This document shows, piece by piece, positions 43,983 through 55,374 of a DNA stretch of 64,000 bases. The first letter of the stretch is position 1; each line of letters opens with the position of its first letter. Source of the stretch: Rhyacophila brunnea (Eukaryota; Arthropoda; Insecta; Trichoptera; Rhyacophilidae). The notes under the pieces were generated by a model, which searched no databases, was not told the DNA's origin, and saw nothing but the letters and a program-made list of their open reading frames with translations. A program made the translations under genes and the position numbers. Where the stretch lies: positions 2,170,001-2,234,000 of the forward strand of contig JAGYXB010000051.1 in assembly GCA_022495005.1 (NCBI GenBank). The letters run 5' to 3'.

Positions 43983-46285
43983 ATGTCAAATGTAAATAAA
44001 AGGGGAAGTCCTATTTGGACACACTTTACTTTAATGCCAACTGGTCTAACAAGATGCGATATTTGCAGAATTCATTTATCAACAAAGGGCGGCTCAATCA
44101 GTAATTTATCTCGTCATTTAAAATCAAAACATGGAACAGTTCCGTTAATCAGAAACTCGGTCGTTTCAACTATTTCAACGGAAACCACTAATTCACAAAG
44201 TCATATAGTAAACAACGACAATATTGCTAATTCGTCACATAGAGCACCCAGTATAACCCTAAATAATGTAAACGTTGACAATGTAAATAATATAATTTCT
44301 GCGGCAACAACTAATATTCCTTCAACGTCAAATATTCACGGTTATTTTTATCAACCCATGACCATTGCGAAATCAAAAATCATTCATCGGGAATTGTTAA
44401 ACATGATCATCAAAGATTACCTACCATTTTCTATCGTAGAAAGTGAATCGTTCAAGACTCTTTCTTGTTAATTCATTGAACCCTACTTATAGTTTACCGT
44501 GCCGTAAAACACTGTCAAATGCATTGCTGGATGCAGCACATAACGAGTCCGTTGAAAAATTGCGCCATAAGTTAAATGATGTAGAATTTTTTGCGATAAC
44601 GACAGATTGTTGGATATCTGCGTGTAATGACAGTTATATGGCGATGACTGCATTTATTAAATAGTTAGTTATCAAAACGAGTCTGCCTTATTAGATTGTT
44701 TTAAAGGATCGGGAAGTCATACTTCTGAATATTTGGGGGGAGAGTTAAAAAGAGTCTTGGATGAGTGGAATATCCCGAATGAAAAGATTATTGCTGTAGT
44801 CAGCGACAACGCATCCAATATTGTTAAAGCAATTAAAGATAACAACTGGAAGCACGTGCCGTGTTTTGCACACGTGCTTAATGTAATTGTAAAAACTGAA
44901 ATTGAGCAAATTCCAAATACCCAAGCTATGGTGAAAAATATTGTTGAATTTTTCAAGCGATCGACTAAAGCCAAAGAGAAGTTTTTCACCCTTCAGAGAC
45001 AAATGAACCCAGAGAAGCAAGCATTGTCGCTGAAACAAGACGTCCCCACAAGGTAGAACTCAACATTTTATATGTTTGAAAGGTTCCTCAATCTGAGGGA
45101 ACCGATCATAGCTACAATCCATTGGTCAATCCACAATTGCAGCAGCTTGATGCAACTGACTGGGATACTTTGAAGTATGCCACTATGTTATTATCATTTT
45201 TTAATGATGCAACAATCGAAATGAGTAGCGAAAAGACGGTAACTTTATCTAAGGTCATATTGCTGAGCAATATCTTGAAGAAACATTGCGTCAATTTTAA
45301 AACAACTCACAAATTTCCTCCAGTTGTTGTTAAGATGGTAGAGGGAAAAATACTTTCACCAGTTCGAATTCAATAAATTATTGGCAGATGCAACACTTTT
45401 AGATCCGCGTTATAAAAATTATGGTTTCATTGACCAGAACTCCTGCAAAATGGCAAAAGGTAACTTAACTATGCTTGCGAGAAATGCTCCAATAAGGTCT
45501 GCCAATATTTCTTCCAATTTAGTAAGTGCTGAATTAGCTCCCCCTCTGGAAAGTTCTTCAACGATATGGGATGATTTTGATAAGCAAGTAGTCAACATAA
45601 TCCAAGACGATAGTCCACAGGCTAGTGCTTTAATCGAAGTGAATCAGTATATGAAAGAACCAATGTTGAATCAACGTTGCGATCCTCTCAAATGGTGGTT
45701 CGATCGCAAAGAATATTATCCTAGACTTGCATGGGTGGTCAAAAAGCGTCTTATCGATCGTAGCAACTTCAGTGCCTTGTGAAAGAGTATTTTCGAAAAG
45801 TAGTCTAATAATCAGTGAAAGACGTTCTAGACTTAAACCAACCAAAATGTCAAAAATGTTATTTTTAAATTATAATTTCAAATAAGATTAATTACATTTT
45901 TATGAATTCACGTGGCCCTGCTGGACAGTACAATTGATTTGATTTTAATCTCAATATTGTTAAAATAACAATCAACTATACTGATAAAGAGAAGATTCTT
46001 TTCATGCTAATAGATATTCAGCCTCACCCATTAATATATATTTGAACAATACTTTAATCTATGTGATTGTTTATGTACTTTTCATATATATTTTTTATTA
46101 TTATATAGATATATATCAATGTGAAAAATTATTTCAAAAATACTGATGATTGATTTATTTCTTATTTTATCATACATCCATTCATTCAAAGATATAATGT
46201 ATTTAATTAGAAAAAAATTACTCAAATGAACAAATCAGTCCGAACGACTCCGAGTCCTTCCTAAGTGACTCATTTCCTATCTCTA
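43983..46285 (+). pseudogene. hAT transposase with BED finger, copy 1
   Basis: Order seen: BED zinc finger (WTHFTLMPTGLTRCDICRIH, then SRHLKSKHG; 44015-44133), Asn-rich linker, and catalytic region with FAITTDCWISACNDSYMAM (about 44590-44646). SDNASNIVKAIKDNNWKHVPC and FAHVLNVIV follow (44803-44893), a LLDPRYKNYG run (45399-45428), and the hAT dimerisation tail (VPCERVFSKSSLIISERR, 45770-45825). Right terminus is probably ...CCTATCTCTA at 46285, the inverse of a TAGAGATAGG hAT-type end. Lesions: indels near 44460 and 45350, a TAG replacing Trp at 45054-45056, and a frame slip near 45755. Confidence 0.85.
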
Positions 46286-46385
46286 ATGGAGAGTCACTCA
46301 CTACACGAGAAAAAAATCTAAAACAAAATATTTAGATAGCAAATTAACAATTTACAAAATGTATATCCTGTATGTAGAATATTGC

Positions 46386-46880
46386 ACAGAAAAAAGTGTG
46401 TCACCGTTGAAATATATAACTTATCGCAGAGCGCTCCTCCATCCCGCAAAGAACTTGACCCTGACAATCTATCCACCCTGGCAGCATCTACCTCCGGCTC
46501 GACTGCATTTGCACCACTGTCTTCGTCAACCACGCGCTCAAAGAACAAGACGAGATCACCGAAGTCACCAAAGTCGTTCAAAACTACTTCACCGGACATT
46601 ACCAAACCAGAGGCTAAAAAGCCCAAATCCAAAAATCACCAACCGACACCACCACACCAGGATGCAGACGCTCCATCGTCGTCCAGTGGAAGAGACTATG
46701 AGGAGATCGGTGACTATACTGCCACAGACACCGACATTTACGAGACCATCCACCAAGACATTTCAAACTTGCCTGAACAAAGTAATCTCGGCCTTCCGAG
46801 GGAAACAAGCCGGAGCCAAGGAAAAGATTACTAATGCTCTTCTGAGCGCCTCTCAGAGGCCCAAGGATAACAAAATATGA
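46386..46880 (+). pseudogene. Possible LINE ORF1 fragment
   Basis: Two overlapping plus frames: a Ser/Thr/Pro/Lys-rich one (46382-46834) and, at its end, one reading VISAFRGKQAGAKEKITNAL. The latter resembles the region upstream of the zinc knuckles in Jockey-group ORF1. The Pro/Ser-rich low-complexity character makes the call uncertain. Confidence 0.3.
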
Positions 46881-46999
46881 ATAATATGAATTAAACACCT
46901 TGAGGGACTCCTTAAGGACAGGACGATCGGTCTAAAAATCCAGAAAATGGCTATGACTATGACTGACTGTCCACACCACCCAGGCTGCTCCGACATCGG

Positions 47000-47554
47000 T
47001 GCCCACCTCGTGGGTATGCTACGGTTAATCGAAATGGTGATGAAACGGTTCCTTAATTCACCAATAAATATAGATCGTGTAGATTTACCCATTACCGGTC
47101 ATTTGTTTTTACCTGCAGACCGAATATTCGCATTGAAAGAAAAAAAGAGAGAAATTATTGCGCAGCCTGATAAATATACCACCATAATACGCGAACATGC
47201 GACAGTTCAAAAAATGGTTAGAGATATTCATGTTTTAGACTGGAAAACAGCATGCAAAGATGTTTTAAAATCCACATCAAGCTGGCATTTTCATAGAAGT
47301 AAATGCAAGCGAATTATTGTCAACAGAAATGGAAACAATATTTTAATTCGTGGAGAAATGTCTCATAATTGCGATTTAGGAATGTCAAAACGAATTATAA
47401 AATGTGGAAAAATGATAAGGCAAATAAACTCTCAGCCAATACCGCCGGGAGTATCCGTCAAACCGGCCAAGTTAACTGTTTGTTGAATAAACATTACGGT
47501 GATGATTGGCAAAACAAATTGGCAAAGCAAAAAAAAGTTTTAATTAATAATTAA
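47000..47554 (+). pseudogene. YSD-GQN family fragment, C-terminal
   Basis: Third acidic motif in its 'PPDR' form: ITGHLFLPADRIFALKEKKR (47091-47150), followed by IHVLDWKTACKDVLKSTSSW (47228-47287), HFHRSKC and a Lys-rich C-terminus. The motif type matches the outer copy at 33768-35235, so it belongs to that subfamily. Ends with HYGDDWQNKLAKQKKVL. The catalytic residues upstream are lost. Confidence 0.65.
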
Positions 47555-47599
47555 AGACACCAATGAAGTAGTAAACGATGATTCAGAAGAGGTTTCTAG

Positions 47600-47750
47600 A
47601 GATTATTATAAATTCTTAGATTGATCAACGTGGTAAATACGACCATAAAAAAACCGTCATAGATAACGAGATGGTGAAAAGCATATGCGATCACGTAAAT
47701 TTTTTTCCTCTGGTCGAATCGCACTACTTCTACACTCAATTAAGTGTTGC
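47600..47750 (+). pseudogene. YSD-GQN family fragment, linker
   Basis: DQRGKYDHKKTVIDNEMVKS (47622-47681) and ICDHVNFFPLVESHYF match the 'RGK...hI..FP..ESHY' linker seen in other copies. The frame changes after that. It directly follows the 47000-47554 fragment but represents an earlier part of the protein, so it is a separate copy. Confidence 0.55.
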
Positions 47751-48096
47751 TTTGTCTCACTTGTCTAACGTCACTAATAAAACTTGTATGTTAGATTGTC
47801 ACACAAGGATATTCATATATGCATGTCGCGTACACGCCAGAATTCTGCAAGTGTGGGGAAAAATGTTGCCAGCATTGTGATTTTTGATTTCATCTGCTTT
47901 AAAATAATATTGTAAATTATACCATATTATACACATATTTCAATATTTGGTATTCGAGCTTATTCGTTGTATAAATAAATCAGCTACGGCTGCTGGTGTA
48001 TAAAATATAGCGGTAGTTTTTAAATATCGTTTATCATTTATTTATCGGATTCCTATCACCATAAGTATGTTGTTATAAGTTGTTCTTATTTTATAG

Positions 48097-48277
48097 ATTC
48101 CCTAGAGATGATGTTAATCAAAAAAGATGGATTGATATAACAAGAAGGTCGAGGCACGATCCATATTGGTTTCCCACAAAAGGAGCCACTGTATGCAGTA
48201 ATCATTTTTTAAGTGAATACTTATTCTTTACAAAGGGTGGGCTTCGTCGATTGTATAAAGATGCAATTCCAACTCAG
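48097..48277 (+). CDS. THAP domain exon of the P-element transposase
   Basis: Acceptor TTTTATAG and donor CAG|GTTTGT bound an open 181-nt exon. It reads FYRFPRD at its start, WIDITRRS, VCSNHFLSEYLF and LRRLYKDAIPTQ. The WI..., CSxHF and AxPT positions are the hallmark of the C2CH THAP DNA-binding domain; the first CxxC must lie in an upstream exon. It joins in phase (phase 0) to the exon starting at 48400 (NLFRIDAG). Confidence 0.75.
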
Positions 48278-48399
48278 GTTTGTTAATATATATATTATTA
48301 TGTTGTTCATACATGAAGCCGAAATCTTAAAAATAAAGTATTTCCATACATAGAAATAATTATTCAACTTTATAATTAAAAGTAATGTATTTTTTTCAG

Positions 48400-48704
48400 A
48401 ATTTATTCAGGATTGATGCCGGAACATCATATTCTGTCAATCAGGAAGAGACAGTTGCACATCACAGTGATTCAGTCATTCGCATGGAGCCAGGACTCAA
48501 TGACAAAATTCATCCTACTCATGCAGAAGATGAATTAATATTGTCATCGGACTTGGACTATGTCTTTGATACACCCAGGACGGTAAGACTGAGGAAGACC
48601 ATAAGAAAAAAGGACCTGCTGCTAGGTAAGCGTGCTACTAAAATTAAAAATTTGCAAGCTAAAGTTAAACGGTTAACGAAAAAAGATAATTCCCTTAAGC
48701 ATAT
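48400..48704 (+). pseudogene. P-element coiled-coil exon, interrupted
   Basis: Acceptor TTTTTTCAG at 48399. Contains HAEDELILSSDLDYVF, then a Lys/Leu heptad region (KATKIKNLQAKVKRLTKKD-like) typical of the leucine-zipper dimerisation segment after THAP. The frame is cut at 48704 by the element that follows. It can be resumed at 51175 on the other side. Confidence 0.7.
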
Positions 48705-49063
48705 CGCACCCCTAGTTTTAAACTAGTACAAGTCAAAAAATTGACATTTTGAGTTAATAATGCAGAAAGGTTGAAAATATTATTATCTATCTGGTCAAAG
48801 ACTATCACAAGTCTAAATAAATTCTACGGAAATACAAGACAGAAAGAATAGTCTATAATTTTTATAAATAGTATTGTGTGATATTTAAAGACTATGCTAT
48901 TTTGAGTTGTTATGGTCTTAAATTAGGATTCAAAAATTCAGCGAGTTTAAGACTATGACATCTTGAATTATCATAGGTCAGAAATGGACAAAGTAAATAA
49001 AACTTGTGTTGTGGTCACACTGGTGACTGGTCATTGTGAAAACATTGACAATTTGACAGTAGT

Positions 49064-50640
49064 TTGTTGATAAATATGGTAATAAATAAAACAAACAGTG
49101 ATGGAATCATAGAAAAGGATCTCAGAGGAACACATGAAAATCATAAGAAAATTGATACCGAATTAAAACAATATGTTAGAGATCACATCAATTGCATTTC
49201 TAGTGTAGAATCCCACTTCCTGAGAGCTCAAATTTTCAACCATGTCCGATCTAATAAGATCATATGGCCTCCACGGTGTGGAGGTTTGTATTAAAAGATT
49301 TTTGTTTTTTATGAGATATAGATGTCAGCCACTTGCTCAACCTATTAGGTCCATACTCTGACTCATACACAAATTGAAAAACAATATGTGTACTTGCCAG
49401 ACCCAGGATTTGAACATATGACCCACGACGCTATAGTCCGACGCTTACACCAGACTAACTACCAGACAATTTATTGATGGCTTTTTAAATTTAGCAACAC
49501 TATAGGCTATACAAAGGAAAGTGCCAACAAAATGATCGACCTTTCGTGAAGTTATCTCAGTATTCTACGATATTTAACACAGAATTTAATATTGGGCGAT
49601 TTCAGTCAAAAAAAGATCAATGGTCAGCACAGCATATACAAATTTAAATAATACACAAAAACAAAACAATTAACTTCGTTCAATAATCATAACCCAAATA
49701 AAGAAAAAGCACGAGAGGAGAAAAAATTACGTAAAAAATGGAGCTATCCCTGATCCAGATATAATAGTTTCATGCTTCGATTTGCAAGCAGTTCTTTCAT
49801 AACCCTGTGGTGAAGTCTCGAACTTCTATTACACCAAAAAACTTGCAACATATTTCACTATCTTTGATATTGCTGCAAAAAAGGGTTTTGTTGTATCTGG
49901 AACGAAGTGACTGCTAAAAGAGGTTCTAATGAAATTGGTAGTTGTATTTATAAACCATTACTTGAAAAGGGAATTCTAAATTAGAATGGGCATTTTTGGT
50001 CCGATAACTGTGCTGGACAAAATAAGAACAAATATTTAGTTCTGTTGTATTTATTATTGGAAACAGAAAATATAAAGTCTGTAACGCAAAAATATTTGAT
50101 CACGGGTCACACCCAAAATCAGTGGATACTGGATAGCGATGCACTCAAAAAAAAAAGAAAACTAAAAGTGCTCCAGTCTTCATACCAGCTCAATGGATAT
50201 CCATTATAACCACGGATGAAAAGAATGGTGAACCTTATAGAGTTAATGCAATGGCAACTGATGATATATTTGACCTGAAATTGCTGTCCGATGAGCTGGG
50301 ACAAAATTAAGTTATAACTAACGTAGGTACGAAGGTAACATGGCAAGCAATCAAAGTCATGCATTTGAAAAAAGAATCACCGTATAGTTTTTTCATTAAA
50401 ACCAATTTTAATGATTCTTCCTATAAGGAAATTAATATAATGCATCGCATGACGGGTCGTCCGGTTCCTATGAATATGATAATTATACTGAAAACTTATA
50501 ATGAGCCACCAGGAATAACCATGCAGAAAAAGCAAGATCTTTTAACCCTATTCAAAAAAATTGATACCGATGACGTACCACGTTTTTTACAATAATTTGA
50601 AAGTTGCTAATAGTATTCAAGTGGCAAGTAACGACTTGGT
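49064..50640 (+). pseudogene. YSD-GQN transposase in the 48705-51170 element
   Basis: Seen: LRGTHENHKKIDTELKQYV and VESHF (49117-49225), then a SINE (49237-49467), FNTEFNIGRFQSKKDQW (49573-49622), and the first acidic motif CFDLQAVLS (49773). Next come WNEVTAKRGSNEIGSCIY (49900-49952), the second motif FWSDNCAGQNKNKYL (49994-50038) and the third, GHTQNQ (50105-50122), in which the acidic continuation is scrambled. A C-terminal block with PRFLQ follows (50359-50595). N-terminal exons are missing. Many frame breaks. Confidence 0.75.
49237..49467 (-). repeat. tRNA-derived SINE, copy 2
   Basis: Minus-strand copy of the SINE at 386-569, including the tRNA-like head (B box now GTTCAAATCC), the body and a 3' tail ending in a CCTCCACACCGTGGAGG-like hairpin. 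Inserted in the transposase gene at the FP..ESHF linker. Flanks CAAATTT and CAATTTA may be a worn target duplication. Confidence 0.75.
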
Positions 50641-51627
50641 TCACGAAGAGAGTGATGGAAATTACTCTGATTAATTCTAAATTATATAATAATTTTCATT
50701 ACATAATGTCAAGAATCTTGAATAGGTAATCATAATCTTATACAATTATATATTTAAAAAAATCGGTAGGTATGTGATGATTTATCTATCCCAGTTATTT
50801 TATTATGAAATAAAAATTTCAAATAACCATTTTGTTTATTATTTTACTTGATATGCATAATATATTGAAGAGATTTTATGTTGTTTCATATTAGTTTGTA
50901 TTGTGTGCATGATGGGTTATTTCAAAATTTATCAAAATAGTCCAATTTTAGACTATGACATTTCAAAAATACTACTAAAAATATGTTTTCTATATGATTT
51001 TTCAATATAATAATTATTTCATACAAAAATACAAGCCCTGATACACATTGAGCAAGAAAATCGGTTTGGTACATACATTTTTAGATTTAGTTGAGAGGGT
51101 TTGAATCTTTGAATCCAATTATCTCAGAATGCTGTTTTTTGACTTGTCATACTTTAAAACTAGGGGTGCGATATATTAAAAAACTTAAAAAGTGAAAAGG
51201 TACTTTGGAGATGAAGTTTTCCAGCTGTTAGGGACAAATTTATTTACTACCATATTATATAAAAAAATAAAAACAATAAATATACCCAGTCGGAAGCCAA
51301 CAGCGGTGGAGGGAGGTTGTACAACTTCGCTTGCGTATTCGGGTCGCTATTCGCCTGGTTACTCGCGAACGGTTATAAATACGGGATACAACAAAAATAA
51401 TATTGTTTGTAAATGAATTTGACAATAAACTCAACATGTGTGGTCCCATGTGATTTTGACAATCAGTGCCAGTGCTTGAGAAAAAGTGAAAAATATTTAT
51501 TGTTGCACGGATAGTGCACTTTGTACGGGGAGTGCGTCAAACGCTGTGAAGCGAGGGGTTGTCCACACTGTTTTTTGTTCACACTGTTGCGCGAATTCCA
51601 AGACCGCGTGAACGGCAAAAGCAATAA

Positions 51628-52833
51628 AATGGAAAACACCACGATGGAAGTGAATGAAACCAAAAAAACGAAGAAGAAAAGAAACGATGATGAAGAGGAA
51701 GTGGTTGGAGAAAAAGAAGAAGAATGGCAGACGGTGACCTCTGAAAAAAACCCAGAAGAGACTCTGGGGTCACTCCAAAGGGAAACCAAAACATCGTCAT
51801 GATAGCGACGGGAAGTAAAATTCCATTAAAATTGAAAATAGCGCAGATGCTGCATAAGGCAGGAGTAAAAGTACAGAAAATTTACAATAAAAATTTAAAG
51901 ACGTACATCCAAGTAGAAGACGAAAAAGAAGCAGATAAAGTGAAACAAGCTGGAGAACTCAAAGATCTCGGTTTTGTGACAAAAGAGAATGACTCCTGCT
52001 CTTATGGAGTAATAAGAAAAGTCGATATTGATATGGACCTCCAAGAACTGCAAATGGAAATCAAAAGTGATGCAAAAGTAATCAACCTTAAGAGGTTGAC
52101 AAGAAAAGGTGATACAGGAGAGCTGACAAAGACCTCGCCAGTCAGTATTAAATTTGGGGAGAAAATATTGCCGAGAACAATTTACATATATGGAGTCTCT
52201 TTTGCTGTAGAACCGTATGTATTCAGGGTTATGCAATGCTACAAATGCTGGCGATATGGGTATATCGCGAACAATTGCGGACGTACAGTAGAAACGTGCC
52301 CTAAGTGTGGTGAAAACCACAAAACCTGCGAAAAAAATGAGGAAATTACGTGCATCAATTGCAAAGGTAACCACGCGGCAAACAGCCAAAAATGCCCAAA
52401 GTGGCAAGAGGAAAAGAATTGCAAAGAAGCAATGAAAAAAATGAACATACCTTTCAAGGAAGCAATAAAAAATATGTTAAATAATAGCTATGCTGACATA
52501 TTAAAACAAAAAAAAATCGTAGGAAGAGATGAAAGCGAAACAATTCAAAAAACTAAGGAAAACAAAAAGAAAGAAGAAGTGGTGGTAGAAGCTTCAGGCT
52601 CAACAATAATATCTACAGGTAGTAGCGTAAAGCCTACAAAAAATAAGAAAAATTCAAAGGGGAAGACAGAGGTTAACGCGATGGGAGAAATTATGAAAGT
52701 CTTGCTGAAAGGAGGAGACTGGCAGCAGATCATTAAACAACTAATAATTAAAGCAGTGGACTGGGTATGCAAACAATTCAAAGAAGGACACTTAAAGGAA
52801 ATTCTAGGAGAGGTTCTGGAGCAAAATGGATAA
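51628..52833 (+). pseudogene. LINE ORF1 (gag-like, zinc knuckles)
   Basis: RNA-binding protein of a non-LTR element. ATG 51628 opens an acidic/Lys-rich N-terminus (KKTKKKRNDDEEEVV). One frame slip near 51780-51800 leads into the main 344-codon frame. That frame has an RRM-like region (51900-52200) and three zinc knuckles: MQCYKCWRYGYIANNC, ETCPKCGENHKTC and ITCINCKGNHAANSQKC (52230-52395). Stop at 52831-52833. The last coding bases overlap the ORF2 start (ATG 52826-52828), an arrangement seen in I-group LINEs. Confidence 0.85.
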
Positions 52834-53140
52834 TAAAAAACAAATTAGGATTTTACAATGGAATGCCAGAAGTATGAAGCAAAAAAAGGATGATATAGAA
52901 CTGTACTTAATAAGACAAAATTTTCAATAGCATTAATCTCAGAGACTAGGCTGAGGTCTGAATTAGACTATCTGAAATTCAATGATTACACGATGTATCG
53001 AAAATACAGAAGGGATGGATATGGAGGAGAGCGATTCTGGTGCATAAAACACTGGCGTCTAAAGAAGAAAGAAAGAAAGACGGAAGAGCTAGACAAAATA
53101 ATTATAAAGCCATTTAACAGAATAGGAGGGAGGACCTGAT
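52826..53140 (+). pseudogene. LINE ORF2 start (endonuclease), truncated
   Basis: ATG 52826, then IRILQWNARSMKQKKDDIE and, after a frame slip near 52920, ALISETRLRS, the N-terminal endonuclease motifs (asparagine in QWNA, glutamate in SET). AILVHKTLASKEE (53035-53070) is the last endonuclease piece; the sequence then goes directly into 3' terminal DNA. Reverse transcriptase is absent. Confidence 0.75.
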
Positions 53141-53231
53141 CGAAGGATCCCCTTCTAGAAGAGAAGAGGCGATATGACAGCGAGTCGCAGTCAAAGCCTC
53201 GGTAAAATCACAAAAAAAAAAAAAAAAAAAA

Positions 53232-54127
53232 TACCGCTGCCATGAGAAAATTTTGCTTGACATTAAATTATTATTCACCTTCAGCTTGCAGATATGTAAG
53301 GAAAACGTTAAATACTTGTTTACCGCATTATAAAACATTAGCCAAGTGGTTATCAATATATTGACGGTGAACCAGGATTTACTACTGAAGCCTTCAATGC
53401 CCTCGAAAGTAAAGCAACAGTCACAAGATATTGTGTGCGCTAGTGGTAGACGAGATGGCTATCCGCCAACAAAGTATTTGGGATGGTAAAAAAAATCATG
53501 GGTATGTCAACATGGGTACGGGGACTATGCCAGACTGCAAAGATTTAGCACCCGAGGCATTCGTATTTTTATTAGTAGCTATCAACAGCAATTGGAAAAT
53601 ACCGTTAGGGAATTTTTTAATAAACAAAATTACTACCGAACAGAAGGCAAACTTAATAAAAATGTGCCTAACCAAATGTCACGAAGTGGGAGTACAGGTA
53701 GTATCGTTAACTTATGATGGTCATCCAAGGAATTTTGCTGCGATGAAGTTACTCGGGTGCAAAATAGACGATGTACAAAATTTACAAAATACATTTAAAC
53801 ATCCTAGTGATAGTTCGGAAATTTCTGTATTTTTAGATCCCTGCCACATGGTTAAACTTATGAGAAACCATTTTGAATCAAAACGATATATTTTAGATGA
53901 TAACAAACAGGAAATAGATTGGAATTTATTGATACAATTAAATAAGATACAGGAAGAGGAGGGGCTCCATTTTGCTAACTCACTAGGCGTCATATTTCAT
54001 TTAGAAACCAAATAATGAAAGTTAGGTTAGCAACACAATTAATGAGTAGGAGTGTTGCAACAGCCCTCCAATTTTGTAGAGGACCTCAAATTACCAGAGT
54101 TTAGCCGCTCCAAGCCTACGGAAGTGT
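53232..54127 (+). pseudogene. P-element transposase catalytic segment
   Basis: Begins AAMRKFCLTLNYYSPSACRY (53240-53300), then LNTCLPHYKTLAKW and, after a frame slip, DGEPGFTTEAFNALES (53366-53413). LVVDEMAIRQQ with the first catalytic Asp (53446-53475) and a WDGKKNHGYVNMG run (53480-53518) follow. LTYDGHPRNFAAMKLLG (53710-53760), DPCHMVKLMRN (53836-53868) and LATQLMSRSVATALQF (54030-54077, another frame) complete it. This is the RNase-H-like and GTP-binding-insertion order of P-element transposases. It breaks off at 54127 at the hAT fragment. Confidence 0.85.
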
Positions 54128-55374
54128 TTATACTAATTGATATGAAACCACTAATTCACAAAGTCATAGTTAACAACGACAATATTGCTTAGAGCACCCA
54201 GTATAACAGTAAATAATGTAAGCGTTGGCAATGTAAATAATATAATTTCTGCGGCAACAACAAATATTCCTTCAACGTCAAATATTCGCGGTTATTTTCA
54301 TCAACCCATGACCATTGCGAAATCAAAAATCATTCATCGGGATTTTTTAAACATGATCATCAAAGATTACCTACCATTTTCTATCGTAGAAAGTGAATCG
54401 TTCAAGACTCATGTTAATTCATTGAACCCTACTTATAGTTTACCGTGCCGTAAAACGCTGTCAAATGCAATGCTGGATGCAGCATATAACGAGTGCGTTG
54501 AAAAATTGCGCCATAAGTTAAATGATGTAGAATTTTTTACGATAACGACAGATTGTTGGACATCTGGTTGTAATGAGTTACATGGAGATGACTGTGCATT
54601 TTTTAAATAGTAGTCATCAAAACGAGTCTGCCTTATAAGATTGTTTTAAAGGATCGGGTCATACTTCTGAATATTTGGGGTGAGAGTTAAAAAGAGTCTT
54701 GGATGAGTGAAATATCCCGAATGAAAAGATTATTGCTGTAGTCAGTGACAACGCATCCAATATTGTTAAAGCAATTAAAGATAACAACTGGAAGCACGTG
54801 CTTAATGTAATTGTAAAAACTGAAATTGAGCAAATTCCAAATACCCAAGCTATGGTGAAAAATATTGTTGAATTTTTCAAGCGATCGACTAAAGCCAAAG
54901 AGAAGTTTTTCACCCTTCAGAGACAAATGAACCCAGAGAAGCAAGCATTGTCGCTGAAACAAGACGTCCCCACAAGGTGGAACTCAACATTTTATATGTT
55001 TGAAAGGTTCCTCAATCTGAGGGAACCGATCATAGCTACAATCCATTGGTCAATCCACAATTGCAGCAGCTTGATGCAACTGACTGGGATACTTTGAAGT
55101 ATGCCACTATGTTATTATCATTTTTTAATGATGCAACAATCGAAATGAGTAGCGAAAAGACGGTAACTTTATCTAAGGTCATATTGCTGAGCAATATCTT
55201 GAAGAAACATTGTGTCAATTTTAAAACAACTCACAAATTTCCTCCAGTTGTTGGTAAGATGGCAGAGGGTATGTTGTTTAGGAAGGAAAAACACTTTCAC
55301 CAGTTCGAATTCAATAAATTATTGGCAGATGCAACACTTTTAGATCCGCGTTATAAAAATTATGGTTTTTACAA
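54128..55374 (+). pseudogene. hAT fragment, internal part of copy 1
   Basis: Corresponds to the interior of the hAT gene at about 44180-45425, from the Asn-rich linker to LLDPRYKNYG, at very high identity (only scattered differences). It has neither the BED finger nor the dimerisation tail nor either terminus. It keeps Trp where copy 1 has the TAG (around 54978), and lacks the 12-bp GTGCCGTGTTTT-like insertion/deletion near 54800. It is not flanked by an 8-bp duplication but by a duplicated P-element segment (54071-54127 and 55375-55431), so it did not arrive by ordinary transposition. Confidence 0.85.

Larger units (their letters stand above)
48705..51170 (+). mobile_element. YSD-GQN element with ATAT target duplication
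   Basis: Left end CGCACCCCTAGTTTTAAA (48705 on) is mirrored at 51127-51170 over about 40 bp with a few mismatches. The flanks are a perfect 4-bp direct repeat ATAT (48701-48704 and 51171-51174). It lies within the coiled-coil exon of the P-element gene. This is the cleanest target duplication for the family in the window and sets it at 4 bp. Confidence 0.9.
51287..53231 (+). mobile_element. I-like LINE, internally deleted, with poly(A)
   Basis: Starts CAGTCGGAAGCC at 51287 and ends in a 20-nt A-run (53212-53231). ATACC occurs immediately before the start (51282-51286) and at the poly(A) junction (53231-53235), a short target duplication. ORF1 is nearly complete; ORF2 has only the first part of its endonuclease and then jumps to the 3' end. 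So the 5' end is preserved and the middle is missing. This is the opposite of normal 5' truncation. Confidence 0.8.

Noticed and set aside
44717..45038. Minus-strand ORFs in both hAT copies
   Set aside because: Identical antisense shadows in both copies of the hAT gene.
51895..52457. Minus-strand ORFs across LINE ORF1
   Set aside because: Antisense shadows of the zinc-knuckle protein.
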